Source: VAZQ01 sp035293945 (GTDB lineage: Bacteria; Pseudomonadota; Alphaproteobacteria; Rhizobiales; Xanthobacteraceae). From it: DNA of 64,000 nt. Made by a program: the position numbers and the translations under genes. The stretch's first letter is position 1. Each line of letters begins with the position of its first letter. The DNA lies in contig DATGLV010000039.1 of the NCBI GenBank assembly GCA_035293945.1, positions 310,001 through 374,000 of the forward strand, read 5' to 3'. Below the pieces are notes generated by a model. The model made no database searches. It had not been told where the DNA came from and saw nothing but the letters and a program-made list of their open reading frames with translations. Shown here piece by piece: positions 33,203-42,614 of the stretch.

Positions 33203-33790
33203 TCACTCGGCAAACCGCGCCGCAACCTTGGCAGCGCGCGCCTGGTAGGCCGCGGCGAGCCGGTCGGCGCGGCTCATGAACAAGTCGTCCGCCGTCCCGG
33301 CGAGCTTGAGCAGGCGTTCCTCGGTTTCCGCGTGCGGCTCGATTGTGCGGTCGACAAGAACATGTCCCAGCGCGACGCCGCTTTCCTTGAGCGCTCGTGC
33401 GACCAACAGGCAGCGGTGACAATCAAGCGGCTCGCGTTCGGCGCACAAGAGGCAGACGCGATAGTGCCCGGCGGCCTCGCCGATACGATCGAGCCCGGCG
33501 CGGAACGGCGCCGTCTGCGCCATCTTCTCATAGTCCGCAACGCCGTCGCGATAGAGCGACGGATCGCGCGGCCTTCCCCCTAAGCTGTCGCCGAACGGCA
33601 AGTAGGCGATGTTTGCAGCATTGAGCCGCGCCGCCAGGGCTTTCTCCGAGAACCAGGGAAACCGACGCGAGAATGGTACCGAGCGCACATCGGCAATCGC
33701 GGTGACGCCGGCGCCTTGCAGCAACCCGATAAAGCGCTCGGCCGGCAGATTGGAATGGCCGATGGTCAATATGCTGAAATCACTGGGCAT
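33203..33790 (-). CDS. DUF488 family protein
   Basis: 195 residues. It begins ILTIGHSNLPAERFIGLL and has the family motifs TAIADVRSVPFSRRFPWF, YLPFGDSLGGRP, then CLLCAEREPLDCHR with the conserved Cys/His cluster. DUF488 proteins are cytosolic and of unknown function; the Cys-rich motif hints at metal or nucleotide binding. It lies 78 bases upstream of mepA on the same strand and diverges from the RidA gene. The C-terminus is slightly extended with an Ala/Arg-rich helix. Confidence 0.9.
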   Translation of the reverse strand: MPSDFSILTIGHSNLPAERFIGLLQGAGVTAIADVRSVPFSRRFPWFSEKALAARLNAANIAYLPFGDSLGGRPRDPSLYRDGVADYEKMAQTAPFRAGLDRIGEAAGHYRVCLLCAEREPLDCHRCLLVARALKESGVALGHVLVDRTIEPHAETEERLLKLAGTADDLFMSRADRLAAAYQARAAKVAARFAE

Positions 33791-33872
33791 GCCCGTCTCG
33801 GGATTGGGCGCGGGCAGTCACACCGGCGCCTGGTCTGATGTAGCATGTCGAGGAAGCCGCAGGAGGACCATC

Positions 33873-34406
33873 ATGAAGCCAAAGCAGGCCAGGCAATCGA
33901 GATCCGTCGCGTTATCGCGACGCGCCGTCATGCGCAGCGCGGCAACGATCGCCGCCACGGCCGGTCTGGCCGCGGAGGCGTCAGCGCAGAGCAGTGTCGG
34001 AGGAAATTCGAGCACGCGTTTCGTTCAGCCGGACACGATTTTCAAGACCACGACCTACACCCATGTGGTCGAAGTCACCGGTCCGGGCCGGCTCATCTAT
34101 ACGTCGGGCGAGCAAGGCCGCGACCCTGATGGCCATTTCCCGCCCGATATTGCCGGTCAAGCGATTCAGGCGTTTGAGAACATCAAAGCCGCCCTGGCGG
34201 CCGTCGGGGCAACTTTCGACAATGTCGTGAAACTGAACGTGTATATGCTCGATCTGCGCAAGCACCAGCCGATCTTCTCAGAGATAAAGCAGCGGTATGT
34301 CAACAAGAGCGCGCCGCCGGCCAGCACGACCGTCCAGGTGGCACTGCTGACGCGCGATGACGCGCTGGTCGAGGTCGAGGCGGTGGCGGCGCTTCCGTCG
34401 GGCTGA
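33873..34406 (+). CDS. RidA/YjgF-family protein with a Tat-type export signal
   Basis: 177 residues from ATG 33873, with AGGAGGA eight bases upstream. The first 43 residues form a twin-arginine signal (LSRRAVMRSAATIAATAGL, ending ASA). The RidA domain follows with GRLIYTSGEQGRDPDG, QAFENIKAALAAVGATFDNV, KLNVYMLD and a C-terminal LVEVEAVAALPSG. The Arg that binds the substrate carboxylate in RidA deaminases (normally in an ARxxV-type segment) is replaced here by PASTTVQV, so imine deaminase activity is doubtful. An exported RidA relative is unusual. A second, cytosolic RidA lies at 50690. Confidence 0.88.
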   Translation: MKPKQARQSRSVALSRRAVMRSAATIAATAGLAAEASAQSSVGGNSSTRFVQPDTIFKTTTYTHVVEVTGPGRLIYTSGEQGRDPDGHFPPDIAGQAIQAFENIKAALAAVGATFDNVVKLNVYMLDLRKHQPIFSEIKQRYVNKSAPPASTTVQVALLTRDDALVEVEAVAALPSG

Positions 34407-34415
34407 TGCTGCCTG

Positions 34416-36218
34416 TTACACATCAACCTTGAGCGCGGCGATGAAGGCATCCTGCGGGATGTCGACCTTGCCGAACTGGCGCATGCGCTTCTTGCCTTCC
34501 TTCTGCTTCTCCAGAAGCTTGCGCTTGCGCGTTACGTCGCCGCCGTAGCATTTGGCGGTCACGTCCTTGCGAAAGGCGCGAACCGTCTCGCGCGCGATCA
34601 CCTTGCCGCCGATCGCCGCCTGGATCGGGATCTGGAACATGTGCGGCGGGATCAGCTCTTTCAGCTTCTCCACCATGCCGCGGCCGCGGAAATCGGCGCG
34701 CGCGCGATGCACCAGCATGGCAAGCGCATCGACCGGATCGCCGTTGACGAGAATCTGCAGCTTGACCAGATCGGCGGCGCGGTAATCGGAGAGATGGTAG
34801 TCGAACGAGGCATAGCCCTTCGATACGGATTTCAGCCGGTCGTAGAAATCGAACACGACCTCGTTGAGCGGCAGGTCGTATTTGACCATGGCGCGACTGC
34901 CCACATAGTTCAGGTCGACCTGCGAGCCGCGCCGCTCCTGGCACAGCTTGAGGATGGCGCCCAGATATTCGTCCGGCGTCAGGATGGTGGCTTGGATCCA
35001 CGGCTCGCGGATCTCGCGGATCTTCATCGGGTCCGGCATGTCGACCGGATTGTGAATCTCGATCTCCTCGCCGCTGTTGAACTCGATCTTGTAAACGACC
35101 GAAGGCGCGGTCGCGATCAAATCCAGATTGAACTCGCGCGCGAGCCGCTCCTGGATGATCTCCAGATGCAGGAGCCCGAGGAAGCCGCAGCGGAAGCCGA
35201 AGCCGAGGGCCGCCGAGGTCTCCATCTCGTAGGTGAAGCTCGCATCGTTGAGGCGGAGCTTGGCGATGGCGGCGCGCAGGTCCTCGAAATCGGCGGCATC
35301 GACCGGAAACAGGCCGCAGAACACCACCGGCTGCGCCGGGCGAAATCCCGGCAGCGGCGATGCAGTCGGCTTGCGATCGTCCGTGATGGTGTCGCCGACG
35401 CGCGTGTCGGCGACCTCCTTGATCGAGGCATTGATGAAGCCGATCTCGCCAGGCCCGAGCTCGCCGGTCTCGCGCAGCTTGGGCGTGAAGACGCCGACCC
35501 GCTCGACCTCGTAGGCCGCGTGCGTGCCCATCATGCGGATGCGCTGGTGCTTGCGCAGGGTGCCGTCGACCACGCGCACGAGCACCACCACGCCGAGATA
35601 AGTGTCGTACCAGCTGTCGACCAGAAGCGCCTTCAGCGGGGCCTCGCGATCGCCCTTGGGTGGCGGCAGGCGATGCACGATCGCCTCCAGCACCTCCGGC
35701 ACGTTCTGCCCGGTCTTGGCCGAGATCAGGATCGCGTTCGACGCATCGATGCCGATCACGTCCTCGATCTGCTGCTTGACCTTCTCGGGCTCGGCGGCCG
35801 GCAGGTCGACCTTGTTGAGCACCGGCACGATCTCATGGCCGTTGTCGATGGCTTGGTAGACATTGGCGAGCGTCTGCGCTTCCACGCCTTGTGAGGCATC
35901 GACGACCAGGAGCGAGCCTTCGCAAGCGGCCAGCGAGCGGTTGACCTCGTAGGCGAAATCGACGTGCCCGGGCGTATCGATCAGGTTGAGCACGTAATCC
36001 TCACCGGCGCGCGAGCGGTAGCTTAGGCGCACGGTCTGGGCCTTGATGGTGATGCCGCGCTCGCGCTCGATGTCCATCGAATCGAGCACTTGATCGACCA
36101 TCTCGCGGTCGGAGATCGCGCCGGTCAGCTGGATCAGCCGATCGGCCAGCGTCGATTTTCCGTGGTCGATATGCGCCACGATCGAGAAATTGCGGATTTT
36201 ATCTATGGCCTCGGTCAT
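34416..36218 (-). CDS. lepA: Elongation factor 4 (back-translocating ribosomal GTPase)
   Basis: 600 residues from ATG 36218, the same length as E. coli LepA (599); an upstream in-frame ATG at 36254 would add 12 unmatched residues. The GTPase motifs are AHIDHGKST (G1), RGITIKAQ (G2), DTPGH (G3), NKVDLP (G4) and SAKTG (G5). EF-G-like domains and the LepA-specific C-terminal domain ending KVDIPQDAFIAALKVDV follow. It is a cytosolic translation factor that helps under ionic and temperature stress. Transcribed alone. Confidence 0.98.
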   Translation of the reverse strand: MTEAIDKIRNFSIVAHIDHGKSTLADRLIQLTGAISDREMVDQVLDSMDIERERGITIKAQTVRLSYRSRAGEDYVLNLIDTPGHVDFAYEVNRSLAACEGSLLVVDASQGVEAQTLANVYQAIDNGHEIVPVLNKVDLPAAEPEKVKQQIEDVIGIDASNAILISAKTGQNVPEVLEAIVHRLPPPKGDREAPLKALLVDSWYDTYLGVVVLVRVVDGTLRKHQRIRMMGTHAAYEVERVGVFTPKLRETGELGPGEIGFINASIKEVADTRVGDTITDDRKPTASPLPGFRPAQPVVFCGLFPVDAADFEDLRAAIAKLRLNDASFTYEMETSAALGFGFRCGFLGLLHLEIIQERLAREFNLDLIATAPSVVYKIEFNSGEEIEIHNPVDMPDPMKIREIREPWIQATILTPDEYLGAILKLCQERRGSQVDLNYVGSRAMVKYDLPLNEVVFDFYDRLKSVSKGYASFDYHLSDYRAADLVKLQILVNGDPVDALAMLVHRARADFRGRGMVEKLKELIPPHMFQIPIQAAIGGKVIARETVRAFRKDVTAKCYGGDVTRKRKLLEKQKEGKKRMRQFGKVDIPQDAFIAALKVDV

Positions 36219-36266
36219 GACGCGCGAATTAGCACTCGCCTCCATGAGCAGCAAGCGAGGGGGAGA

Positions 36267-37058
36267 TCACTCCGCCGCGACACGGCTTTCGCAAAGGAAC
36301 GGCTCAAGGCGGACCGGCTTCCCGGCGAGCGCCAGCAGGGCGCGCCCGGGTGGAACGGGCGTCCACTGGGCGCGCTCGGAATCGAGCGGCTCGGAGACGA
36401 CCACGACATTGCCGCCGGATTCCCGGAAATAGAGCGAGTTCGCATTATCGTTGGCGGCGTAGCGAAAGGCATAGAGATCGCGCCCGTTGGCGAGCGCGGC
36501 CGTGAACCGCAACGGCTCGCTGATGCCGCCTGCGCTTGCCATGTCGGTCAACGTCGCGAGCACCCTGGCGGTTGCCCCGACCGGGTCGGTGTCGCCGCCG
36601 GCGCCCAGGATGGCGAGAAACACCGCTTCCGAATCGGTCGTCCCCACGCGCGAGCCGTACAGGGAATCGGGGATCAGAGCCTCGGTCATCCGCCGCATCC
36701 GGCTCCAGTTGCCGATCACGCCGTTATGCATGAACAGCCAAGTGCCGCACGCAAAGGGGTGGCAGTTCGGACGGGTGATCGGGGTGCCGGTCGAGGCGCG
36801 CACATGGGCAAAATAAAGATGCGAATGGATATGCCGGCAAAGGTACCGGAGGTTCTCGTCCGACCAGGCCGGGCGCACCTCGTGATAAAGCCCGGGTTCC
36901 GGGTGGGCTCCGTACCAGCCGAGCCCGAAGCCGTCCCCATTGGTGCTCGCGGTCGATTCCAGCGCCCGGACGCTTTGCACGACCAACGAATGGGAGGGCG
37001 CGGTGACGTATTGCTCGAGCGGGACGGTGTCTCCCCGATAGGCGATCCAGCGGCACAT
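36267..37058 (-). CDS. Class II glutamine amidotransferase (YafJ/EgtC-like)
   Basis: 263 residues from ATG 37058. This start puts the nucleophile at position 2 (MCRWIAYRG), as an Ntn-type amidotransferase requires after Met removal. Family motifs GDGFGLGWYG, AHVRASTGT, NCHPFACGTWLFMHNG (glutamine binding) and TDSEAVF are present. It hydrolyses glutamine to supply ammonia, usually to a partner domain that is absent here; the acceptor reaction is unknown. No ergothioneine genes are nearby. It lies between lepA and ahcY with its own 174-base upstream spacer. Confidence 0.92.
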   Translation of the reverse strand: MCRWIAYRGDTVPLEQYVTAPSHSLVVQSVRALESTASTNGDGFGLGWYGAHPEPGLYHEVRPAWSDENLRYLCRHIHSHLYFAHVRASTGTPITRPNCHPFACGTWLFMHNGVIGNWSRMRRMTEALIPDSLYGSRVGTTDSEAVFLAILGAGGDTDPVGATARVLATLTDMASAGGISEPLRFTAALANGRDLYAFRYAANDNANSLYFRESGGNVVVVSEPLDSERAQWTPVPPGRALLALAGKPVRLEPFLCESRVAAE

Positions 37059-37232
37059 GGGCACGGGCCTTTTTTCGCGCGCGGAATCAATAGCACTTTT
37101 GCCGGTGCGGCTGCACTGGACCGCCCGGCGCATTGGGGTTGAAAGAGCTTGCTTGTCCGGGCCGCAAGAGCCGCGCAGCCCCGGACAACATCGCATTCTG
37201 CGGCGTAGCGCGGACCAAGAGCAGCTTGAGCA

Positions 37233-38657
<1,425 letters not shown>

Positions 38658-38802
38658 ATTTGTCCCTTGGGTTTGCGGAAAACGCGGTTTGCGGGGCCGT
38701 GGCTTGCGCCTGCCTATAGCAGCGTCCCGGACGGGCCGCAACGCAGATATAAAGAATTCTTTATGTCTCGATGAATGCGCCTTTACCACACGCATTCAGG
38801 GC

Positions 38803-39189
38803 TCATTCGTCCTCGGCAAAGCGTGCGGCGACGAGCTCCGCCAGGGCCTCGATGACCTGATTTGCCTCGGGCCCGCTCGCCGTGACCGTGATGCTGGTAC
38901 CGGGTCCGGCCGCCAGCATCATCAGCCCCATAATCGAGGTGCCGCCCACGGTCTCCGGCCCACGAGCGACCCTGACGTCCGCCTCGAAGCGCTCGACCGT
39001 CTGGACGAATTTGGCCGACGCGCGCGCGTGCAGGCCTTTTTTGTTGCAGATTTCCAACACCCGGACGATGGCGGCAGCAGGGACGTCGTTGGCGTTGGGC
39101 GTGGGGTTTGAAGCGGCCTGCTCGCGAGGCCCGTCCGGTTGGGGGGCTTGTTTCCCGGGAAAGTCGCCGGCGCCGCCCTGATCGCTCAT
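38803..39189 (-). CDS. HPr-family phosphocarrier of the nitrogen-type PTS (NPr)
   Basis: 128 residues. The HPr fold covers residues 40-128: the phosphorylated His54 lies in NKKGLHARASAKFV, and the regulatory Ser85 in GGTSIMGLMML, the site targeted by HPr kinase. About 38 residues at the N-terminus are extra and Pro/Gly/Asn-rich; the ATG at 39189 is used because it overlaps the EIIA stop as ATGA, but a later alternative start cannot be excluded. It receives phosphate from EI(Ntr), which is not in this window, and passes it to EIIA proteins. It controls metabolism rather than sugar uptake. Confidence 0.93.
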   Translation of the reverse strand: MSDQGGAGDFPGKQAPQPDGPREQAASNPTPNANDVPAAAIVRVLEICNKKGLHARASAKFVQTVERFEADVRVARGPETVGGTSIMGLMMLAAGPGTSITVTASGPEANQVIEALAELVAARFAEDE

Positions 39190-39587
39190 TTGCCGTTGAG
39201 CACCCGGCTGGCGATGGTGACGTATTTGCGGCCCGCCTCCTGGGCTGCGTGGACGGCATCCTGCAAAGGACATTCGTCGCGAACTTTGGCGAGCTTGACC
39301 AGCATCGGCAGGTTTATACCGGCAAGAACCTCGACTTTTGGGCGGCTCATCACCGAAATCGCCAGGTTCGAAGGCGTGCCCCCAAACATGTCGGTCAGGA
39401 TCGCCACCCCATCGCCGCTGTCCACCTTCTTCACCGCTTCGATGATGTCCTTGCGGCACTGCTCGACATCGTCGTCGGGCCCGATGGTCACCGCCTCGAT
39501 CTGCTGCTGCGGCCCTACCACGTGCTCCAGGGCCGAGCGGAACTCAACGGCGAGCCGCCCGTGCGTAACAAGAACCAGTCCGATCAT
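39186..39587 (-). CDS. PTS EIIA component, mannose-type fold (regulatory EIIA)
   Basis: 133 residues from ATG 39587. The phosphorylated His9 is in VLVTHGRLA, and the LTDMFGGTPSNLA motif marks the mannose-family EIIA domain. No EIIB or membrane EIIC genes accompany it, so it acts in regulation, as in other alphaproteobacteria where this protein stands between HprK and NPr. Its TGA overlaps the NPr start (ATGA), so the two are translated together in fixed ratio. Confidence 0.94.
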   Translation of the reverse strand: MIGLVLVTHGRLAVEFRSALEHVVGPQQQIEAVTIGPDDDVEQCRKDIIEAVKKVDSGDGVAILTDMFGGTPSNLAISVMSRPKVEVLAGINLPMLVKLAKVRDECPLQDAVHAAQEAGRKYVTIASRVLNGK

Positions 39588-39825
39588 CGAATTCCTCGCG
39601 GGCGCCTCCCGGTGCACCGCACGAATGGGCACCATCTTGACCATCCTCTGCCCTTCCGCAAGGGGCGTTCCGGCTCGCCATCAATCGGTCATCAACTGTT
39701 GCGCCGCAGCAAGACGCCCCCGCAGCCCGTCTGAGCAGGCGAAATTCCTTGCTACACTGCTAGCCTATTATGGTTACCGATTTCCTCATGAGGCCCCAAC
39801 GCAGCGCAGCAATTTGCGTCACTCA
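39588..39825. other. Short intergenic region between hprK and the EIIA gene
   Basis: 238 bases on the shared strand. No gene or strong repeat is seen. It may hold a separate EIIA-NPr promoter. Confidence 0.4.
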
Positions 39826-40281
39826 TCAGACTTCTGCGGCCGCCGTCAAGAGGTGAGCCAGCACGGCTGGCATTGGATCGGAACCGGTCGCGACTGAAAT
39901 ATGGGGTAATTTCACACCGTCAATAACCACTTCTGGCACCGTGGCAGCGGGCAACCGCTCGGCCGCCGGGCAGCCGAGATCCACCACCAGGCCAACGACC
40001 GCCGCCGGTTCGTGATCGAGGCGACGAATGCCGAGGCCGCGTGCCTCAACCAGACCGGCCAGCGCTGGCGCCGGGCGAACCAGCAGGCGCCCATGCGCCG
40101 CCGCAAGCTCAACGCGATCGTCGCCAACCAGGCGGGCGAGATCCAAGAGGCCGGTATGCGCCGCGGCGATGAGGGCGAGCGCCAGTCGAGACTTCCCGGA
40201 GCCGGACGGGCCGCGGATCAGCACCGCGCGCGCCCCCACGAGCACGGCCGAAGCATGCACGGTCGTGCCCGCGTCCGCCAT
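39826..40281 (-). CDS. hprK: Short alphaproteobacterial HPr(Ser) kinase/phosphorylase
   Basis: 151 residues from ATG 40281; a GTG at 40293 is also in frame. Alphaproteobacterial HprK lacks the N-terminal domain of the Firmicute enzyme (about 310 residues), and this one fits the short form. It has Walker A GPSGSGKS (24-31) and LVGDDRVEL, the kinase/phosphorylase core. It phosphorylates the Ser of NPr and in this group is thought to link the PTS with the ChvG/ChvI system. It lies downstream of chvG on the same strand, separated by 170 bases with two hairpins, one over its ribosome binding site. Confidence 0.93.
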   Translation of the reverse strand: MADAGTTVHASAVLVGARAVLIRGPSGSGKSRLALALIAAAHTGLLDLARLVGDDRVELAAAHGRLLVRPAPALAGLVEARGLGIRRLDHEPAAVVGLVVDLGCPAAERLPAATVPEVVIDGVKLPHISVATGSDPMPAVLAHLLTAAAEV

Positions 40282-40292
40282 CTGGTGCCCCA

Positions 40293-40343
40293 CTTCCGAA
40301 TTCCGTGATACATCGCGGCACCCTTTGACACGGAATTCGGAAG
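40293..40343 (-). promoter_or_regulatory. Perfect 15-bp inverted repeat covering the hprK ribosome binding site
   Basis: CTTCCGAATTCCGTG (40293-40307) and CACGGAATTCGGAAG (40329-40343) pair perfectly around a 21-base loop; GTGCCCC and GGGGCAC just outside could extend the stem with a bulge. In the hprK transcript the GGAAGTGGGG ribosome binding region, which ends a few bases before ATG 40281, forms part of the 3' arm. The hairpin would hide the site unless melted or not formed. It could equally be a passive dispersed repeat. Confidence 0.6.
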
Positions 40344-40372
40344 CAAAGGGGCACTAGCAAGGATATGTTTCC

Positions 40373-40447
40373 AGTGCCGCTTTTCGATTTGAAGTTCCTG
40401 ACTGAGGTATGCGGCGGACGTAGCTGGAACTTCAAATCGGCGGCACT
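40373..40447 (-). terminator. Long hairpin directly after chvG
   Basis: AGTGCCGC (40373-40380) plus CGATTTGAAGTTCC (40385-40398) pair with GGAACTTCAAATCG (40426-40439) plus GCGGCACT (40440-40447). That gives 22 paired bases with one 4-base bulge, starting four bases past the chvG stop. There is no T-run, so it may be an mRNA-stabilising or attenuating repeat rather than a true terminator. Confidence 0.55.
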
Positions 40448-40451
40448 AGGG

Positions 40452-42299
40452 TCACATCGCGGGCAAGCGGACGATGAAGCGGGCGCCGAGGACCTTCGGC
40501 GGCCCGCCATCCGCTTCGGGCGGGCCCAGGCGGTTCTCAACCCACATGCGCCCGTCATGGGCCTCGACGATCTGCTTCGAAATGGACAGGCCCAGCCCCG
40601 AATTCTGCCCAAATCCCTGGTCCGGACGATCGGTGTAGAAGCGTTGGAATATCTTCTCCAATGCGTCGGCGCGCACGCCAGGCCCGTCGTCATCGACGAG
40701 GATTTCGATCTCTTGCTTGATGCGCCGACAGGTGACCCGCACGCTGCCGCCTTCCGGCGAGAACGAGCGGGCGTTGTCGATGAGATTATTGACCACCTGG
40801 CCGAGGCGGGAATCGTGCCCCGGCAGCATGAGGGTGCGCGGGTTTCCCTCGATTTTGAGGCTTACGGTGACGCCGTCGTCACGGCGCACCTCGTTGGCGA
40901 TGGTCACGACGGTATTGAGCAGCTTGGCGATATCGACGGTGCCGATCGCTCGCCGCTGCAATTCGGCATCGAGCCGGCTCGCATCGGATATGTCCGAGAT
41001 CAGGCGGTCGAGCCGCTTGACGTCGTGCTCGATCACCGACAACAGGCGGCCGCGGCTGTTCTCGTTCTTGGCGAGCGGAAGCGTCTCCACCGCTGAGCGC
41101 AACGAGGTCAAAGGATTCTTGAGCTCATGAGCGACGTCGGCGGCGAAGCTCTCGATCGCCTCGATGCGGCTATAGAGCGCGTCCGTCATGTCGCGCAGCG
41201 CCCCCGAGAGATGCCCGATCTCGTCGCGCCGCTCGGTAAAATCGGGAATTTCCACCCGCGAGCCCGTGCGCCGTCGCACCATCTCGGCGCTGGCGGCGAG
41301 CCGCCTGACCGGCCCCGCGATAGTTCCGGCGAGCAGGAACGACAGCACCAGCATGACGCTGAGCGTCACCAGGAACACCTTGAAATTGCCGAGCCGCTCG
41401 GCCGCGACCATGTTGTCGATGTCCGGCCCCTGGGTCGAGAGCATCAGCGCGCCGCGCACCGCCAGCGACCGCTGCACCGGCAGCGCCACCGAGACGATCA
41501 CCTCGCCGCGCTCGTTCACGCGCACCATGCTGGACTTGGTGCCGTTGAGCGCGTGCTCGACCTCCTCATAGCCTTTGCCGTTCTGCGGCCCGAGCTCGCG
41601 ATAGAGCGGCAGGTCACCACGGTTGAACCAGGTCCTCGCCGCTGCGAATGCCCGCTCGATCCAACCGGGCTTCCCGGCCGAGGGCGGCGGCAGGTCGAAA
41701 CGCAGGACATCGTAGAGATTGCGGCTGTCGAGGATCAGCCCGCCGTCCCGGTCATAGATGCGGGCGCGTGTGTTGGTGGGTGAGACCAGCCGCCGCAGCA
41801 CCGGCGCGACCCGCTCCGGATTGATGGGGAAATCGAGCGCCGAGGCCGACTCTTCGGATGGGTCGTAGCTTTCGCCGGGGGCGAGCTCCAGGAGCCGCTC
41901 GGGATCGATGGTGATGGCGTCAGAGTCGACGGTGGCGGAGGCGGCGATCGCCCCGGCGATGATCTCGCCTTGCACCAAGAGGCTTTGCACCCGTGCATCG
42001 ATCAGGCCGGCGCGGAACTGCGAGAGGTAGAGAATCCCGATCACCAGGGCGAGCAGGCCGGTGACGTTCAGGAAGATGATGCGCCGCGTGAGGCTGGAGA
42101 AGCTCTGCCTGACGGAGAATTGCCAAGCGCTCTGCAACAGGAGCGTAAGCCGGCGCAAGCCGCGCGGCGCCGCCACCTCGGGGGCGTCGGGCTCGCGCTT
42201 TGGCTGCGACTTCGCCGCCTCGATGCCGATGGTTCGATCAAGCATATTCATTTGATCGAGTTCGTTCGATTGATCGATCTCGTATTGCCCGATCGGCAC
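40452..42299 (-). CDS. chvG: Sensor histidine kinase ChvG (ExoS-type)
   Basis: 615 residues. A cytoplasmic N-terminus (1-72) is followed by TM1 (73-93), a periplasmic stimulus-sensing domain (about 94-306), TM2 (307-328) and HAMP (330-378). Next come the dimerisation domain with phosphorylated His391 (ADVAHELKNPLTSL) and the ATPase domain (NNLIDNARSFSPEGG, DDDGPGV, GLGLSISKQI). ChvG responds to acid and envelope stress and phosphorylates ChvI, controlling exopolysaccharide, motility and host-interaction genes in rhizobia. The gene is 315 bases after chvI, farther than usual, and the gap contains dispersed repeats. Confidence 0.95.
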   Translation of the reverse strand: MPIGQYEIDQSNELDQMNMLDRTIGIEAAKSQPKREPDAPEVAAPRGLRRLTLLLQSAWQFSVRQSFSSLTRRIIFLNVTGLLALVIGILYLSQFRAGLIDARVQSLLVQGEIIAGAIAASATVDSDAITIDPERLLELAPGESYDPSEESASALDFPINPERVAPVLRRLVSPTNTRARIYDRDGGLILDSRNLYDVLRFDLPPPSAGKPGWIERAFAAARTWFNRGDLPLYRELGPQNGKGYEEVEHALNGTKSSMVRVNERGEVIVSVALPVQRSLAVRGALMLSTQGPDIDNMVAAERLGNFKVFLVTLSVMLVLSFLLAGTIAGPVRRLAASAEMVRRRTGSRVEIPDFTERRDEIGHLSGALRDMTDALYSRIEAIESFAADVAHELKNPLTSLRSAVETLPLAKNENSRGRLLSVIEHDVKRLDRLISDISDASRLDAELQRRAIGTVDIAKLLNTVVTIANEVRRDDGVTVSLKIEGNPRTLMLPGHDSRLGQVVNNLIDNARSFSPEGGSVRVTCRRIKQEIEILVDDDGPGVRADALEKIFQRFYTDRPDQGFGQNSGLGLSISKQIVEAHDGRMWVENRLGPPEADGGPPKVLGARFIVRLPAM

Positions 42300-42614
42300 G
42301 CGGCCGTCTGCCGGGTCGCATATTCCCGGTTCCGGCCAGTGCCTCTATGACGAGAATCCAGTGCCGCCGACCTGGAGTTCCCGCGCCACCTACCGCCAAG
42401 CCTAGCTCAGGAATGCCGAGCCGAGAAGTGGCGCAACAGTCGTACATTGCGGGTGTGCCTCCGGCTCCATGCCAGAAGGTGCCGCGATGTATCACGCGCG
42501 CCGGACGCGGCGGCACCGGCGCGAGGCTTGGCTCTCTTGTGTTGCTCGCGCCCAAAATCCCGCAACGCCGCCGGCTCGCGGCCCGCAGGATTGGGCATCG
42601 CCCCGCGAAGTCGT
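42300..42614. repeat. chvI-chvG spacer containing copies of the dispersed repeats
   Basis: No gene is seen in these 315 bases. GGTGCCGCGATGTATCACG at 42478-42496 is the exact reverse complement of 40304-40322, the loop and arm of the hprK-leader hairpin. CAGTGCCGCCGACCTGGAGTTCC near 42359-42381 resembles the hairpin after chvG. The two elements therefore flank chvG on both sides. Confidence 0.65.

Noticed and set aside
33609..33872. N-terminal extension of the exported RidA frame back to 33609
   Set aside because: The upstream part overlaps the divergent DUF488 gene and lacks a ribosome binding site. AGGAGGA directly precedes ATG 33873, which gives a proper Tat signal.
40373..40447. The hairpin after chvG as a standard Rho-independent terminator
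   Set aside because: The stem is long, but no T-run follows in the chvG direction and a related copy occurs elsewhere, so it is listed only as a candidate.
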